A DNA stretch of 64,000 bases from Bradyrhizobium sp. CCBAU 53351 (GCF_015291745.1 NZ_CP030059.1:2135501-2199500); one strand, 5' to 3'; counted from the first letter of the stretch, positions 1 through 8,735 are shown. Numbers and translations are program-made. The notes: a model not told the origin generated them from the sequence alone.

Positions 1-179
1 GCGCGGAAGATCTCGGCGCCGTTGTAACGGCAAATGAAGCTCGTGATGATGTCGCGCGGCACCAGCTTGCCGTCCACAGTGTGGCGGAAGCCTGTTTCCA
101 TGATGTGCGAGGTCAGCGTACGGATCTCGATGACGTCGCCGCGTTTGGCCTTCGCGGGAACGTTGATGAGCGCGGCCAT
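1..179 (-). CDS. soxZ: SoxZ, sulfur-oxidation carrier subunit (partial)
   Basis: This is the N-terminal 59 residues of SoxZ; the 3' end lies beyond the left edge. SoxZ pairs with SoxY in the periplasm to form the carrier on which thiosulfate sulfur is bound and passed between Sox enzymes. The visible part matches the family start: a short beta strand (ALINVPAKAKRGDVIEIRT), then HIMETGFR and a CRYNG segment. There is no signal peptide, as expected for a protein exported with SoxY. The start ATG overlaps the soxY stop by one base (TGATG), and its ribosome binding site GAGGAG lies inside the last soxY codons, so the two are translationally coupled. Confidence 0.9.
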   Translation of the reverse strand, partial: MAALINVPAKAKRGDVIEIRTLTSHIMETGFRHTVDGKLVPRDIITSFICRYNGAEIFR

Positions 180-646
180 CAGTTCATCTCCTCGGTGCAG
201 GCCGCCAGCGTCACGACCACGTCGGCGACAACCTGCCAGAACGTGTCGTCGGACATACGCGCGATCGCCACCACTTTCTGGGTGTCGGCAAGGCGGATGC
301 GGGTCGAGACCTGGGCCCGGCCGGAGGAGAGGCCGAGATAGAAATTGCCGATGTTCGGCTGCGGGTTCTTCTCGTTGAAGACGTGAATGCTCTTGACGTA
401 ATCGTCAGCCGTCATCGGGCTTGCGACGCTCACCGTCATCGGCACGGTGTTGCCGTTCTCGACCAGCGGAGGAATATCGAGCTTCACCCTGCCGGTGCTG
501 ACGGATGCTTCGCCGACGATGTTGCGGATCGCACCATTGAGCATCGCGGGCGTTGCCCGAAGCGGACGCAGGGTGACGATCGGGAGCGTTCCGGCGGCGG
601 TGATGCCTCCGGCGAGGCTCAAGAATTGTCGTCGCGTGGTTGGCAT
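179..646 (-). CDS. soxY: SoxY, thiosulfate-oxidation carrier protein
   Basis: This 155-aa protein is the SoxY carrier subunit, whose C-terminal cysteine holds the sulfur substrate as a thiol conjugate. It begins with a twin-arginine signal (TTRRQFLSLAGG, residues 3-14), so it should be exported folded, together with SoxZ. The SoxY fold is recognisable in the segments around KSIHVFNEKNPQP and STRIRLADTQKV. The carrier cysteine is present (Cys150), but the canonical GGCGG end is replaced by LAACTEEMN, which puts five residues after the cysteine. It follows soxX by 8 nt and overlaps soxZ by one base. The family is clear; whether it handles thiosulfate or another sulfur compound is not. Confidence 0.88.
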   Translation of the reverse strand: MPTTRRQFLSLAGGITAAGTLPIVTLRPLRATPAMLNGAIRNIVGEASVSTGRVKLDIPPLVENGNTVPMTVSVASPMTADDYVKSIHVFNEKNPQPNIGNFYLGLSSGRAQVSTRIRLADTQKVVAIARMSDDTFWQVVADVVVTLAACTEEMN

Positions 647-654
647 GAACAGTC

Positions 655-1068
655 CTAGTCACGAAGCGTTGCAAGAAAGGCCACGATGTCCTCGATCTCG
701 GCGGCCGACAATATCGCCTTGCCGGCAAAATTGCGTCCGACCCGCACGAGGCCGTCGTTGCGATAGTAGGACGGCATGATGGTCTCTGCGTTGAATCGCG
801 AGGCATCGACCAGTCGAAGCCGCAACTGGCTCGCCGTCCATCGGTTCCCGGCCCCGGTGAGGTCAGGCGCGAGGTCGCCCTGGAACCGCGTTTCCGGGAA
901 GGGGCCGGAATGGCAGAGGATGCAGGTCGTGCTGCGTGCGAGCACCAGGGTCCGTCCGCGCGCGGCATCGCCAGGCGAGCCGGTGAGCGAGGTTGGAATG
1001 CCATCGCCGACGATGTTGTAGGAGACGAGTTCGTCCGCGTGCACAACGCTGGCAAAGGTGAGGCCCAT
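655..1068 (-). CDS. soxX: SoxX-type monoheme cytochrome c
   Basis: This is a SoxX-like cytochrome c, the small subunit that with SoxA forms the c-type cytochrome complex loading sulfur onto SoxYZ. It has one CXXCH heme site (CILCH), then GDLAPDLTG, and a methionine in TIMPSYYRNDG that is the likely distal ligand, followed by the usual SoxX tail AEIEDIVAFLATL. The ATG chosen gives 137 aa but only an 11-residue stub of signal peptide (ending SVVHA). The same frame continues upstream through a hydrophobic stretch (SAIVAFLIMG), where the only nearby codon resembling a start is a rare ATT at about 1092. The N terminus is therefore uncertain, and a palindromic repeat lies just upstream. It precedes soxY by 8 nt. 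Confidence 0.82.
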   Translation of the reverse strand: MGLTFASVVHADELVSYNIVGDGIPTSLTGSPGDAARGRTLVLARSTTCILCHSGPFPETRFQGDLAPDLTGAGNRWTASQLRLRLVDASRFNAETIMPSYYRNDGLVRVGRNFAGKAILSAAEIEDIVAFLATLRD

Positions 1069-1132
1069 TATGAGGAATGCGACAATCGCAGATGTCGGGA
1101 AGGATGGCTGCGACTGCCGCGAACTCCACTTA

Positions 1133-1230
1133 CCTCTCCCGCTTGCGGGAGAGGTCGAACCGAAGGCGAGGGTGAGGGTTCTCGCTTCTTGGAGATTCTC
1201 GCGAGTGGAGACACCCCCCGCAGGCGGGGG
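1133..1230. repeat. Palindromic intergenic repeat, family A
   Basis: Two strong palindromes lie in the 208-nt gap between the flavocytochrome gene and soxX. One has 10-bp arms, CCTCTCCCGC and GCGGGAGAGG (1133-1142/1145-1154). The other is CCCCCGC-AG-GCGGGGG (1215-1230). Between them is a GAGGGTGAGGG stretch. The same building blocks recur at 44851-45010, and a degraded copy is at 19309-19334. This looks like a dispersed REP-like chromosomal element. It may also act as a transcription or mRNA-stability barrier inside the sox operon. Confidence 0.7.
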
Positions 1231-1276
1231 AGGGAGCGCACCGAGGTGTTCGCGGCAAGCTTGGTCCATCATCGCT

Positions 1277-2548
1277 CTAGCCAAAGGTGTCCGCCGTGAT
1301 GGTTTGAAACCAGCGCTCCGCCTCCGCGGCTTCGCGGGCCCGCAATTCGCGTGGCGCATCGACCGGACTGGTCGCGCCGCCTTCGACCTCGGCGAAGATG
1401 TCGCCTCTTGGCTGGTAATTGCCGGCAAGGGAGAAGCCGTAGCCGGGTGCGACGGTGTTGTAGCAGACGCCTGTGAGCCGCGGCGTTTCCGGCGCGCGGC
1501 CGGCGAGGAGACGGACGATGGCGGCGGCGCAGGCCTTGCCTTGCCCGCTTGCGGCCGACGCCGATTTGGGGATGCCGCCGCCGAGGCAGGCATCGCCGAT
1601 GACATGGATGTCTTTGACGAGTTTCGACTCGAAGCTCACGGGATCGATTGGGCACCAGCCGGTCGTATCTGCAGCGCCCGCGATCTCGGCGATGCGTCCC
1701 GCACGTTGCGGCGGGATGACGTTGGCGACGTCAGGGGTGTAATTGCCGAACTCGGTGACGATGGTCATGGTCCCAGGATCGACGGAGGTGACGCGGCCGC
1801 CTTGCGACAGGCCAACGCGCTCGATCATGTCGCCGTACAGCTCCTTCCACGCCCTCTCGAACAGCCGCTGCTGGGAGAAATTGTCCTTGGCGTCGAGGAT
1901 CAGGACTTTCGAGCGTGGCTTGTTCGTCTTCAGGTAATGCGCGATCAGGCTGGCGCGCTCGTAAGGCGCAGGCGGGCAGCGCGACGGATTGGCCGGGATT
2001 GCAATGGCGACCGTGCCGCCATCTGCCATCGCTTCCAGCTGCTTGCGCAGCAGCAGCGTCTGCGCGCCGGCCTTCCAGGCATGCGGCATCTTGTCCGATG
2101 CGGCCTCGTCATAGCCGGGCAGGGCCTCGCCATGGAAGTCGATGCCGGGGGAGAGCACGAGACGATCATAGGCAAACGCGGTGCCTTCGGCTGTGGTCAC
2201 GCTACGCTTTTGCGGGTCGATGGCCGTCGCGGCCTGAGCCACCACGACGATGCCCTCGGCCGCGATCCTGTCATAGCCGAAGCGTTGCGTCTCCATCTTG
2301 CGCAGCCCGGCGATCACCTCGTTGCTGAACGGGCAGGACGTGAAAACCTTGTTCGGCTCGATCAGGGTGACCTGCAGGTTCGCGTCGGCGCGCTTGAGCG
2401 CACGCGCGCAGGCCGCGCCACCGAAGCCGCCGCCGACCACGACGATGCGGCCTGCCGATTGCGCACGCAGGATCGAAGGTGTGGCGAGCGATGCGGCCGC
2501 GGCGGCGATGCCGAGGACGGCATTCCGCCGTGTCACCGGCACATTCAT
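1277..2548 (-). CDS. Flavocytochrome c sulfide dehydrogenase, flavoprotein subunit (FccB/SoxF type)
   Basis: This 423-aa periplasmic flavoprotein belongs to the flavocytochrome c sulfide dehydrogenase family, which oxidises sulfide and passes electrons to a cytochrome c subunit. It starts with a twin-arginine signal (TRRNAVLG) and an Ala-rich h-region, then an FAD-binding GGGFGG motif (residues 39-44). The two cysteines expected to form the redox disulfide are present: Cys72 in TSCPFSNE and Cys362 in GVCYNT. The C-terminal part has the family flavin-binding region with VIGDACLGGGIPKS. It is the first gene before soxX-soxY-soxZ on the same strand, so a SoxF-like role in the Sox system is likely. 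No FccA-type diheme cytochrome is seen in the window; SoxX or another cytochrome may be the partner. Confidence 0.85.
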   Translation of the reverse strand: MNVPVTRRNAVLGIAAAAASLATPSILRAQSAGRIVVVGGGFGGAACARALKRADANLQVTLIEPNKVFTSCPFSNEVIAGLRKMETQRFGYDRIAAEGIVVVAQAATAIDPQKRSVTTAEGTAFAYDRLVLSPGIDFHGEALPGYDEAASDKMPHAWKAGAQTLLLRKQLEAMADGGTVAIAIPANPSRCPPAPYERASLIAHYLKTNKPRSKVLILDAKDNFSQQRLFERAWKELYGDMIERVGLSQGGRVTSVDPGTMTIVTEFGNYTPDVANVIPPQRAGRIAEIAGAADTTGWCPIDPVSFESKLVKDIHVIGDACLGGGIPKSASAASGQGKACAAAIVRLLAGRAPETPRLTGVCYNTVAPGYGFSLAGNYQPRGDIFAEVEGGATSPVDAPRELRAREAAEAERWFQTITADTFG

Positions 2549-2603
2549 GAGGCTTGTCCGGAAAAATGTGCCGCGGCGGCTATCGTGGCCGCCGCGGCGT
2601 TTC

Positions 2604-4790
2604 TCAGGCGAAGGTGATGTTCTGGTCGCGCAGCGGCACCGAGCGGATGCGCTTGCCGGTCGCGGCGAAATAGGCGTTCAGCACCGCCGGCGCGGCAACA
2701 CCGATGGTCGGCTCGCCGACGCCGCCCCAGAACCCGCCGCTCGGCACCATCACCGATTCCACCTTCGGCATCTCGTTGATGCGCATCGAGTTGTAGGTGT
2801 CGAAGTTGGTTTGCTCGATCTTGCCGTCCTTGACAGTGCAGCCGCCGTAGAACAGCGCGGAGAGGCCATAGACGAAGGAGCCCGCAATCTGCCGCTCCAC
2901 CTGCGCCGGATTGACGACGTAGCCGGGGTCGGTGGAGGCGACGATGCGATGCACCTTGATCTTGCTGCCGTCGGTCACCGAGATCTCGGCGGCGCCGGCG
3001 ACATAGCTGCCATAGCCCATGACCTGGGCGATGCCGCGATAGATGCCCTGTGGCGCCGGCTTGTCCCAGCCGATCTTCTCCGCGACCGCATTGAGCACCG
3101 CGATGTGCTTGGGGTGATTGCCCATCAGCTTGCGGCGGAATTCGAGCGGGTCCTGGCCTGCGGCCTGGGCCAGCTCGTCCATGAAGCATTCCATGTAGAT
3201 CGCGTTGTGATTGACGTTGACGCCGCGCCAGAAGCCGGGCGGAACGTGCGGGTTGCGCATCGCGTGCTCGACCAGCAGGTTCGGCACCGAATAGCCGAAC
3301 GCGGCTTCGCCCGATTGAGCGACGCCCTGGAACGCCGCCGGATCCATGCCGTTCTGCAGCGCCTCGGGGCGCAGCGAGAACAGGATCGATTGTCCGGACA
3401 GGCGGTAGTGCAGCGCGACCAGATTGTTGTTGGCATCGAACGCGCCGGTCATCTTGCACTGGGTGATCGGGTGATACCGGCCATGCGCCATGTCCTCTTC
3501 GCGCGACCACAACAGCTTGATCGGTGTGCCCGGCATCTGCTTGGCGATGACGACCGCCTGGCGGACATAGTCGGTCTGGCCGCGCCGGCCGAAACCACCG
3601 CCCAGCATTACCTTGTGGACGTCGCACTTCTCCGCGGGCAGGCCGGACGCTTCCAGCACTGCAGCGAAGGCGGCTTCGCCGTTCTGCGTGCCGCACCAGA
3701 CCTCGCATTTATCCGCGGTGTAGAGCGCGGTGGCGTTCATCGGCTCCATCGTGGCGTGGTTCTGGTAGGGATAGGAGTAGACGGCTTCGACCTTCTTTGC
3801 CGCACTCGCAATCGCGGCCTTGGCATCGCCGTTCTTGTTGCCGACATAGGCCGGCTGAGAATCGTCGAGGCCCTCGTTGAGCCATTTCGCAATCGACTCG
3901 CTGGAGACCTTGGCGTTGTCGCCTTCGTCCCAGACGATCGGCAGGGCCTCCAGCGCGGTCTTGGCGTGCCACCAGGTGTCGGCGACCACAGCAACGGCGG
4001 TGTCGCCGACCTTGACGACCTTCTTGACGCCTTTCATGCCGGCGATCTTGGCTTCGTCAAAGCTCTTCAGCTTGCCGCCGAACACCGGGCAGTCCTTGAT
4101 CGCGGCATTCAGCATGCCCGGCAGCTTGACGTCGGCGCCGTAGATCATGGCGCCGGTGGTCTTGTCGACGGTGTCGAGGCGCTTCACGCCCTTGCCGATC
4201 AGCTTCCAGTCCTTCGGGTCCTTCAGCTTGACCTCGGCCGGCGGCGTCAGCTTCGCGGCGGCTTCGGCGACCTTGCCGTAGGTCGTGGTCCGGCCCGACG
4301 CCTTATGCGTGATGACGCTGTTTTCGGCCGAGCATTCGGAGGCCGGCACCTTCCATGCGTCGGCGGCGGCCTGGATCAGCATCACGCGCGCGGTGGCGCC
4401 GCCCTTGCGGACATAGTCCTGCGAGGAGCGGATGCCGCGGCTGCCGCCGGTCGAGAAATCGCCCCAGACGCGCTTGCGTGCGACGCTCTGGCCCGGTGTC
4501 GGATATTCGGTCGTGACCTTGGTCCAGTCGCATTCGAGCTCTTCGGCGACAAGCTGGGCGAGACCCGTCAGCGAGCCCTGGCCCATCTCGGAGCGGGCGA
4601 TGCGGATCACCACGGTGTCGTCCGGCCTGACCACGACCCAGGCGCCGATTTCGGGCGAGCCGTCGGCCGCGCGCACAATGGCGGGCCCGCCGAAGGGGAT
4701 GTCGAGGCCGATGGCGAGGCCGGCGCCGAGCGTGGCACTGCCGATGACGAAGGCACGGCGATTCATCTTGGGAGAAACATGCTTGTTCAT
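2604..4790 (-). CDS. Molybdopterin-dependent aldehyde oxidase-type large subunit (IorB-like)
   Basis: This 728-aa protein is the molybdenum cofactor-binding large subunit of the xanthine dehydrogenase/aldehyde oxidase family, of the short periplasmic type related to isoquinoline 1-oxidoreductase beta. A twin-arginine signal (NRRAFVIG, from residue 10) points to export of the folded enzyme. Cofactor-binding motifs are visible: GGGFGRRGQTDY in the middle and GVGEPTIG near the C terminus, where the Glu is the expected catalytic base. The start ATG follows the iron-sulfur subunit gene by 11 nt, so the two form one complex. Substrate cannot be told from sequence; aldehydes or N-heterocycles are the usual ones. 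The flavocytochrome and sox genes follow on the same strand 55 nt later. Confidence 0.85.
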   Translation of the reverse strand: MNKHVSPKMNRRAFVIGSATLGAGLAIGLDIPFGGPAIVRAADGSPEIGAWVVVRPDDTVVIRIARSEMGQGSLTGLAQLVAEELECDWTKVTTEYPTPGQSVARKRVWGDFSTGGSRGIRSSQDYVRKGGATARVMLIQAAADAWKVPASECSAENSVITHKASGRTTTYGKVAEAAAKLTPPAEVKLKDPKDWKLIGKGVKRLDTVDKTTGAMIYGADVKLPGMLNAAIKDCPVFGGKLKSFDEAKIAGMKGVKKVVKVGDTAVAVVADTWWHAKTALEALPIVWDEGDNAKVSSESIAKWLNEGLDDSQPAYVGNKNGDAKAAIASAAKKVEAVYSYPYQNHATMEPMNATALYTADKCEVWCGTQNGEAAFAAVLEASGLPAEKCDVHKVMLGGGFGRRGQTDYVRQAVVIAKQMPGTPIKLLWSREEDMAHGRYHPITQCKMTGAFDANNNLVALHYRLSGQSILFSLRPEALQNGMDPAAFQGVAQSGEAAFGYSVPNLLVEHAMRNPHVPPGFWRGVNVNHNAIYMECFMDELAQAAGQDPLEFRRKLMGNHPKHIAVLNAVAEKIGWDKPAPQGIYRGIAQVMGYGSYVAGAAEISVTDGSKIKVHRIVASTDPGYVVNPAQVERQIAGSFVYGLSALFYGGCTVKDGKIEQTNFDTYNSMRINEMPKVESVMVPSGGFWGGVGEPTIGVAAPAVLNAYFAATGKRIRSVPLRDQNITFA

Positions 4791-4801
4791 GGGCGGCTCC
4801 T

Positions 4802-5251
4802 TTAGGCGCTTGCGATCGTGTGGATCGCTTCGCGCACCTGCTGGAAGGTGCCGCAGCGGCAGATATTGGTGATGGCCTCGTCGATGTCGGCGTCGGTCGG
4901 TTTCGGCTTCTCGGTCAGCAGCGCCGCCACCGCCATGATCATGCCGCTCTGGCAATAGCCGCATTGCGGCACGTCCTGGGCGATCCAGGCCTCCTGGACC
5001 TTGTGCAGGGTGCCGCCCGAGGCGAGCCCCTCGATCGTGGTGATCTTCTTGCCCTCGGCCTCGCTGACCGAGACGCCGCAGGAGCGGGTGGCGACGCCTT
5101 CGATGTGGACCGTGCAGGCGCCGCATTGTGCAATGCCGCAACCGTATTTGGTGCCGGTCAGGCCGGCATTCTCGCGAATCGCCCAGAGCAGCGGCGTATC
5201 CGGCTCGACGTCGAGAGTGAAGGTTTTTCCGTTGATTATTAGGTTTGCCAT
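4802..5251 (-). CDS. [2Fe-2S] subunit of molybdenum hydroxylase (IorA-like)
   Basis: This 149-aa iron-sulfur subunit transfers electrons from the molybdenum subunit encoded just downstream. It carries both [2Fe-2S] clusters of the family: a plant-ferredoxin type with Cys38, 43, 46 and 58 ([10 protein letters not shown]...C), and a helical-domain type with Cys97, 100, 131 and 133 (CGYC...CRC). There is no signal peptide of its own, which fits co-export with the twin-arginine large subunit. The ATG at 5251 has a good AGGGGA ribosome binding site. It is the first gene of the leftward operon and faces a 304-nt divergent region with striking inverted repeats. Confidence 0.88.
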   Translation of the reverse strand: MANLIINGKTFTLDVEPDTPLLWAIRENAGLTGTKYGCGIAQCGACTVHIEGVATRSCGVSVSEAEGKKITTIEGLASGGTLHKVQEAWIAQDVPQCGYCQSGMIMAVAALLTEKPKPTDADIDEAITNICRCGTFQQVREAIHTIASA

Positions 5252-5262
5252 CGCAGTCCCCT

Positions 5263-5285
5263 GATTGGCCCAATCCACCGATTGG
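5263..5285. promoter_or_regulatory. Alternating GATTGG/CCAATC operator-like array
   Basis: The hexamer GATTGG occurs at 5263-5268 and 5280-5285, with its complement CCAATC between at 5270-5275. Any two neighbours form a perfect inverted repeat. The array starts 12 nt upstream of the ATG of the iron-sulfur subunit gene, a position typical of a repressor site. The binding protein is not encoded nearby and is unknown. Confidence 0.5.
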
Positions 5286-5317
5286 ACGCAGGCGCGCAAT
5301 GTGTCCGGCAAAATGGA

Positions 5318-5333
5318 ACTGTTCAAATCAACA
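5318..5333. promoter_or_regulatory. Inverted repeat ACTGTT-N6-AACAGT
   Basis: A perfect 6-bp dyad spaced by 6 nt lies 67 nt upstream of the iron-sulfur subunit start and about 220 nt upstream of the radical SAM gene. The symmetry and location suggest a regulator site, but no protein can be assigned. Confidence 0.35.
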
Positions 5334-5555
5334 GTCCGCGGGGTGGCTGCCGAAAATTTTCGCGGGTGTGGGAAGATCATGGGCCAAGCGGGGTCGCGTC
5401 GAAGCCCGCCCGGGTCCGAGCGGAGGCTTCTCTCTTGCCGCCAACAGGCGGCCTGAGACGACGTTCCGGTGTTCCGCCCAGCGTAATTTGCCACCAATGT
5501 CGGGATGCAAGTCGGCGATGCTTTGCTACAGTGCGAACGACGCCAGAGGAGTTCC

Positions 5556-7175
5556 ATGATCGTGCCGAGCCCCTGCAACGTGCTGATGCTCTATCCGCTG
5601 TTCACGGCGGAATCGTTCTGGAGCTTCGGCGAATCCTGCAAGCTGATGGGCGTCCGGCGTCCCGCCGCTCCTCTCGGTCTGATTACGGTCGCGGCGATGT
5701 TGCCGTCGAGCTGGACCGTCCGGCTGATCGACTGCAACACGCAGGCGTTCGGTGACGACGATCTCGCCTGGGCTGACGTCGTATTCACCGGCGGCATGTT
5801 GCCGCAGCAGGCGGATACGCTGCACCTGATCGACAAATGCCGTGCGGCGGGCAAGCCGGTTGTCGTCGGCGGTCCCGATCCCACGTCGAGCCCCCACGTC
5901 TATGAAAAGGCTGACTTCCGGGTGCTCGGCGAGGCCGAGAGCGTCATCGACGAATTCATCGCGGCCTGGGAGGGCGGAGCCCGCTCCGGCATCTTCACCG
6001 CGCCGAAATTCCAGGCCGACGTCACCAGGACGCCGGTGCCGCGTTTCGACCTCCTGAAGTTCGAGGACTATCTCTATCTCGGTGTGCAATATTCGCGCGG
6101 CTGCCCGTTCACCTGCGAGTTCTGCGACATCATCGAGCTCTACGGCCGCGTGCCCAGGACCAAGACGACCGAGCAGATGTTCGTCGAGCTCGAGACGCTC
6201 TACAACATGGGCTACCGCGGCCATCTCGACTTCGTCGACGACAATTTCATCGGCAACAAGAAGTCACTGCGCCAGTTCCTGCCGCAGCTGGCCGAGTGGC
6301 AGCGCGCCCACAACTATCCTTTCGAGCTGTCGACCGAGGCGTCGGTCAATCTCGCCGACGATCCTGAATTGCTGGAGCTGATGGGCGCCGCCAATTTCTT
6401 CGGCATCTTCGTCGGCATCGAGAGCCCCGATCCCGCAACGCTGGTCGCGATGCGCAAGAAGCAGAACACGCGGCGCAACATCGCCGAGAGCATCCATAAG
6501 ATCTACGCGGCCGGCATGCTTGTTACCGCCGGCTTCATCGTCGGCTTCGACAACGAGAAGGTCTCGATGGCGGAGGCGATGATCGACTTCATCGAGGAGG
6601 CCGCGATTCCCGTCGCCATGGTCGGGCTACTGTATGCGTTGCCGAACACGCAGCTGACGCGGCGGCTCGCCAAGGAGGGCCGGCTGCATCCGGATCATGA
6701 TCTGGCTTCGACAACGGGCGGCGACCAGTGCACCGGCGGCATCAATTTCGATCCGGTGCGGCCGCTGCGCGACATTCTGACGGACTACAAGACCGTGCTG
6801 GAGCGCGTGTACAGCCCGGCCGCCTACGCCGGCCGCGTCGACAAGCTGATGACGCTGCTCGACCGCTCCAGGCAGCGCCACGAGCTCGCCGAGGGCGACA
6901 TCCGCGCCAGGGTCGGCGCGATGGAGACCGTGCACAAGGTCGTCACCGCCATTCCCGAGGCGCGCGGGCCGCTGTGGCAGACCTTCATGAATTGCGCCAA
7001 GCGTGACACGTCATCCGCGCGGATCGCGGTGCAGATGATCGCGGCCTATGCGCATCTCGGGCCGTTCTCGCGAAAGGTCATCGATGCCATCGATGCGCGC
7101 CTGGCCGCGCTGGACGACGAGACGATCGTTCCGGCGGCGGCCGTCGATGTGACGGCGGCCCGCCATTTGGCCTGA
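5556..7175 (+). CDS. B12-binding radical SAM protein, HpnP-like (DUF4070 type)
   Basis: This 539-aa protein has an N-terminal cobalamin-binding-type domain (about residues 8-140) and a radical SAM domain with the CxxxCxxC cluster motif at Cys183, Cys187 and Cys190 (CPFTCEFC), followed by a DUF4070-type C-terminal region. This architecture and length fit class B radical SAM methylases, including HpnP, which methylates hopanoids at C-2 in Rhodopseudomonas and Bradyrhizobium. The N terminus ([28 protein letters not shown]) also fits that group. Other DUF4070 proteins of unknown substrate share these features, so HpnP is a candidate, not a firm call. The ATG at 5556 is preceded by AGAGGA. No other hopanoid gene is in the window. 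It ends 3 nt from the convergent MFS gene. Confidence 0.75.
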   Translation: MIVPSPCNVLMLYPLFTAESFWSFGESCKLMGVRRPAAPLGLITVAAMLPSSWTVRLIDCNTQAFGDDDLAWADVVFTGGMLPQQADTLHLIDKCRAAGKPVVVGGPDPTSSPHVYEKADFRVLGEAESVIDEFIAAWEGGARSGIFTAPKFQADVTRTPVPRFDLLKFEDYLYLGVQYSRGCPFTCEFCDIIELYGRVPRTKTTEQMFVELETLYNMGYRGHLDFVDDNFIGNKKSLRQFLPQLAEWQRAHNYPFELSTEASVNLADDPELLELMGAANFFGIFVGIESPDPATLVAMRKKQNTRRNIAESIHKIYAAGMLVTAGFIVGFDNEKVSMAEAMIDFIEEAAIPVAMVGLLYALPNTQLTRRLAKEGRLHPDHDLASTTGGDQCTGGINFDPVRPLRDILTDYKTVLERVYSPAAYAGRVDKLMTLLDRSRQRHELAEGDIRARVGAMETVHKVVTAIPEARGPLWQTFMNCAKRDTSSARIAVQMIAAYAHLGPFSRKVIDAIDARLAALDDETIVPAAAVDVTAARHLA

Positions 7176-7178
7176 GGA

Positions 7179-8567
7179 TTACTTCACCGCCAGCCGCAGG
7201 AAGCTCATCACGCTGCCGAGGGCGGCAAAGCCGGCACCGAGCGCCAGAGCCAGCGTTGCGCCCTCGTGGCCGGCGAGCGCAAAGCAGGCCGCGGCAAGCG
7301 CGGCGCCCGTCGTCTGTCCCGTCAACCGCGCGGTGGCGACGATGCCGGAGGCGCTGCCGCTGCGATGCGGCGGCGCGCTCGACATCACCGCCTTCATGTT
7401 CGGCGCCTGGAAGAACCCGAACCCCATGCCGCAGATCACCATCCGCCAGATGATGTCGGCAATGGCGGGGTTGGCCGGCAGTGTTGCGAGCAGCGCCATG
7501 CCGAGGCCGAGCAGCACGAGGCCGATGCCGCCCAGCAGGCCGACCGCATGGCGGTCTGACAGGCGCCCGGCGATCGGCGCCATGATGCCGACCACGAGCG
7601 GCCATGGCGTCATGAAGAAGCCGGTCTCGACCTGCGAGCGGCCGAGCACGTCCTCGAAATAGAACGGCAGCGAGACGAAGGCGAGGCCCTGCACGGCGAA
7701 GGAGCACACGGCCGTCGCCGCCGACAGCGCGAACATCGGCCGGGCGAACAGGTCGATCGGCAGCATCGGCGCCGGATGATCGGCGTGCCGCCGCGTCAGG
7801 ATCAAGCCGAGCGCAAGGGCGGCGACCAGCTCGATGCCGACGAGGACAGGCGAGAGATTGTGCGCGGCGCTGCCGATGCCGGTGATGAACAGGCCGAGGC
7901 AGGCCGACGCCAGCACCGCGCCGAGGAAATCGAAGCCATGATCGGCGCGCGGCGTTTTCGGCAGCATTGCAAAGCCGATGCCGATCGCGACGAGGCCGAA
8001 CGGGATGTTGACGGCGAACAGCCAGGGCCACGGGCCGAGCGCGAGGATGGCAGAGGCGATCGACGGCCCGAACGTGAAGGCGGTCGCGACAACGAGCGCG
8101 TTGTGGCCAAAACCGCGGCCGAGCATCCGGCCCGGATAAACGAAGCGCACCAGCGCCGTGTTGACGCTCATGATGCCGCTCGCACCTAAGCCCTGCAGCG
8201 TGCGCGCGACCAGGAGACTCTCCAGCGACCACGCCACCGCGCAGAACAACGAGGCGATGGTGAACAGGATCAGGCCGCCGAGATAGATGCGCTGGTGCCC
8301 GACGATCTCGCCGAGCGCCCCGAGCGGCAGCAGCGTCGCCACCAGTGCGATCTGGTAGACGTTGACCACCCAGACCGACTGCTCCGGTGAGACATGCAAA
8401 TCGGCGGCAATCGCGGGCAAGGCGATGTTGGCGATCGCAGTGTCGAGCGAGGCCATCGCCAGCGCGGTGAAGATCGCCGCGATCGCCCAGCGGCGCTGGG
8501 CGGCCGGAAGGCCATCGGCGATGGGATGATCGGGCTCGCGCGCGGCGGCAGGTAACGTGATTGTCAT
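7179..8567 (-). CDS. MFS multidrug-type exporter (DHA2 family)
   Basis: This 462-aa inner-membrane protein is a major facilitator transporter, probably a proton-driven drug or metabolite exporter of the 14-helix DHA2 group. The long run of hydrophobic segments starts near residue 27 (RRWAIAAIFTALAMASLDT), and the conserved early motif LDTAIANIALPAIA is typical of this group. The ATG at 8567 was chosen because it leaves a short cytoplasmic leader before the first helix; the open frame continues much further upstream but only as an antisense shadow of the next gene. It is convergent with the radical SAM gene and divergent from the dehydrogenase gene. Substrate unknown. Confidence 0.8.
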   Translation of the reverse strand: MTITLPAAAREPDHPIADGLPAAQRRWAIAAIFTALAMASLDTAIANIALPAIAADLHVSPEQSVWVVNVYQIALVATLLPLGALGEIVGHQRIYLGGLILFTIASLFCAVAWSLESLLVARTLQGLGASGIMSVNTALVRFVYPGRMLGRGFGHNALVVATAFTFGPSIASAILALGPWPWLFAVNIPFGLVAIGIGFAMLPKTPRADHGFDFLGAVLASACLGLFITGIGSAAHNLSPVLVGIELVAALALGLILTRRHADHPAPMLPIDLFARPMFALSAATAVCSFAVQGLAFVSLPFYFEDVLGRSQVETGFFMTPWPLVVGIMAPIAGRLSDRHAVGLLGGIGLVLLGLGMALLATLPANPAIADIIWRMVICGMGFGFFQAPNMKAVMSSAPPHRSGSASGIVATARLTGQTTGAALAAACFALAGHEGATLALALGAGFAALGSVMSFLRLAVK

Positions 8568-8735
8568 TGCGTTGGCGCGTTGCTCCGGCGGCCTCGCTGA
8601 GGGGACATTGGCATGTACTACGGCCCGCGCTGCTTCCACAGGCATATGCGTGCATGATGTGTATGCGCGAAGGCTGGGCGATGGTGCTTCGCGCGGGCGT
8701 ATGATCGCGCCAGCTGCTGCAACGAGGGAAGCGCC

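Larger units (their letters stand above)
5252..5555. other. Divergent intergenic region
   Basis: This 304-nt region separates the leftward molybdenum hydroxylase operon from the rightward radical SAM gene. No gene was recognised in it. It holds an alternating GATTGG/CCAATC/GATTGG array at 5263-5285 and a second dyad, ACTGTT-N6-AACAGT, at 5318-5333. Both are listed separately as candidate operators. The remaining sequence shows no clear promoter by eye. Confidence 0.6.

Noticed and set aside
2298..4805. 835-codon plus-strand open frame
   Set aside because: Antisense shadow of the molybdenum hydroxylase large subunit.
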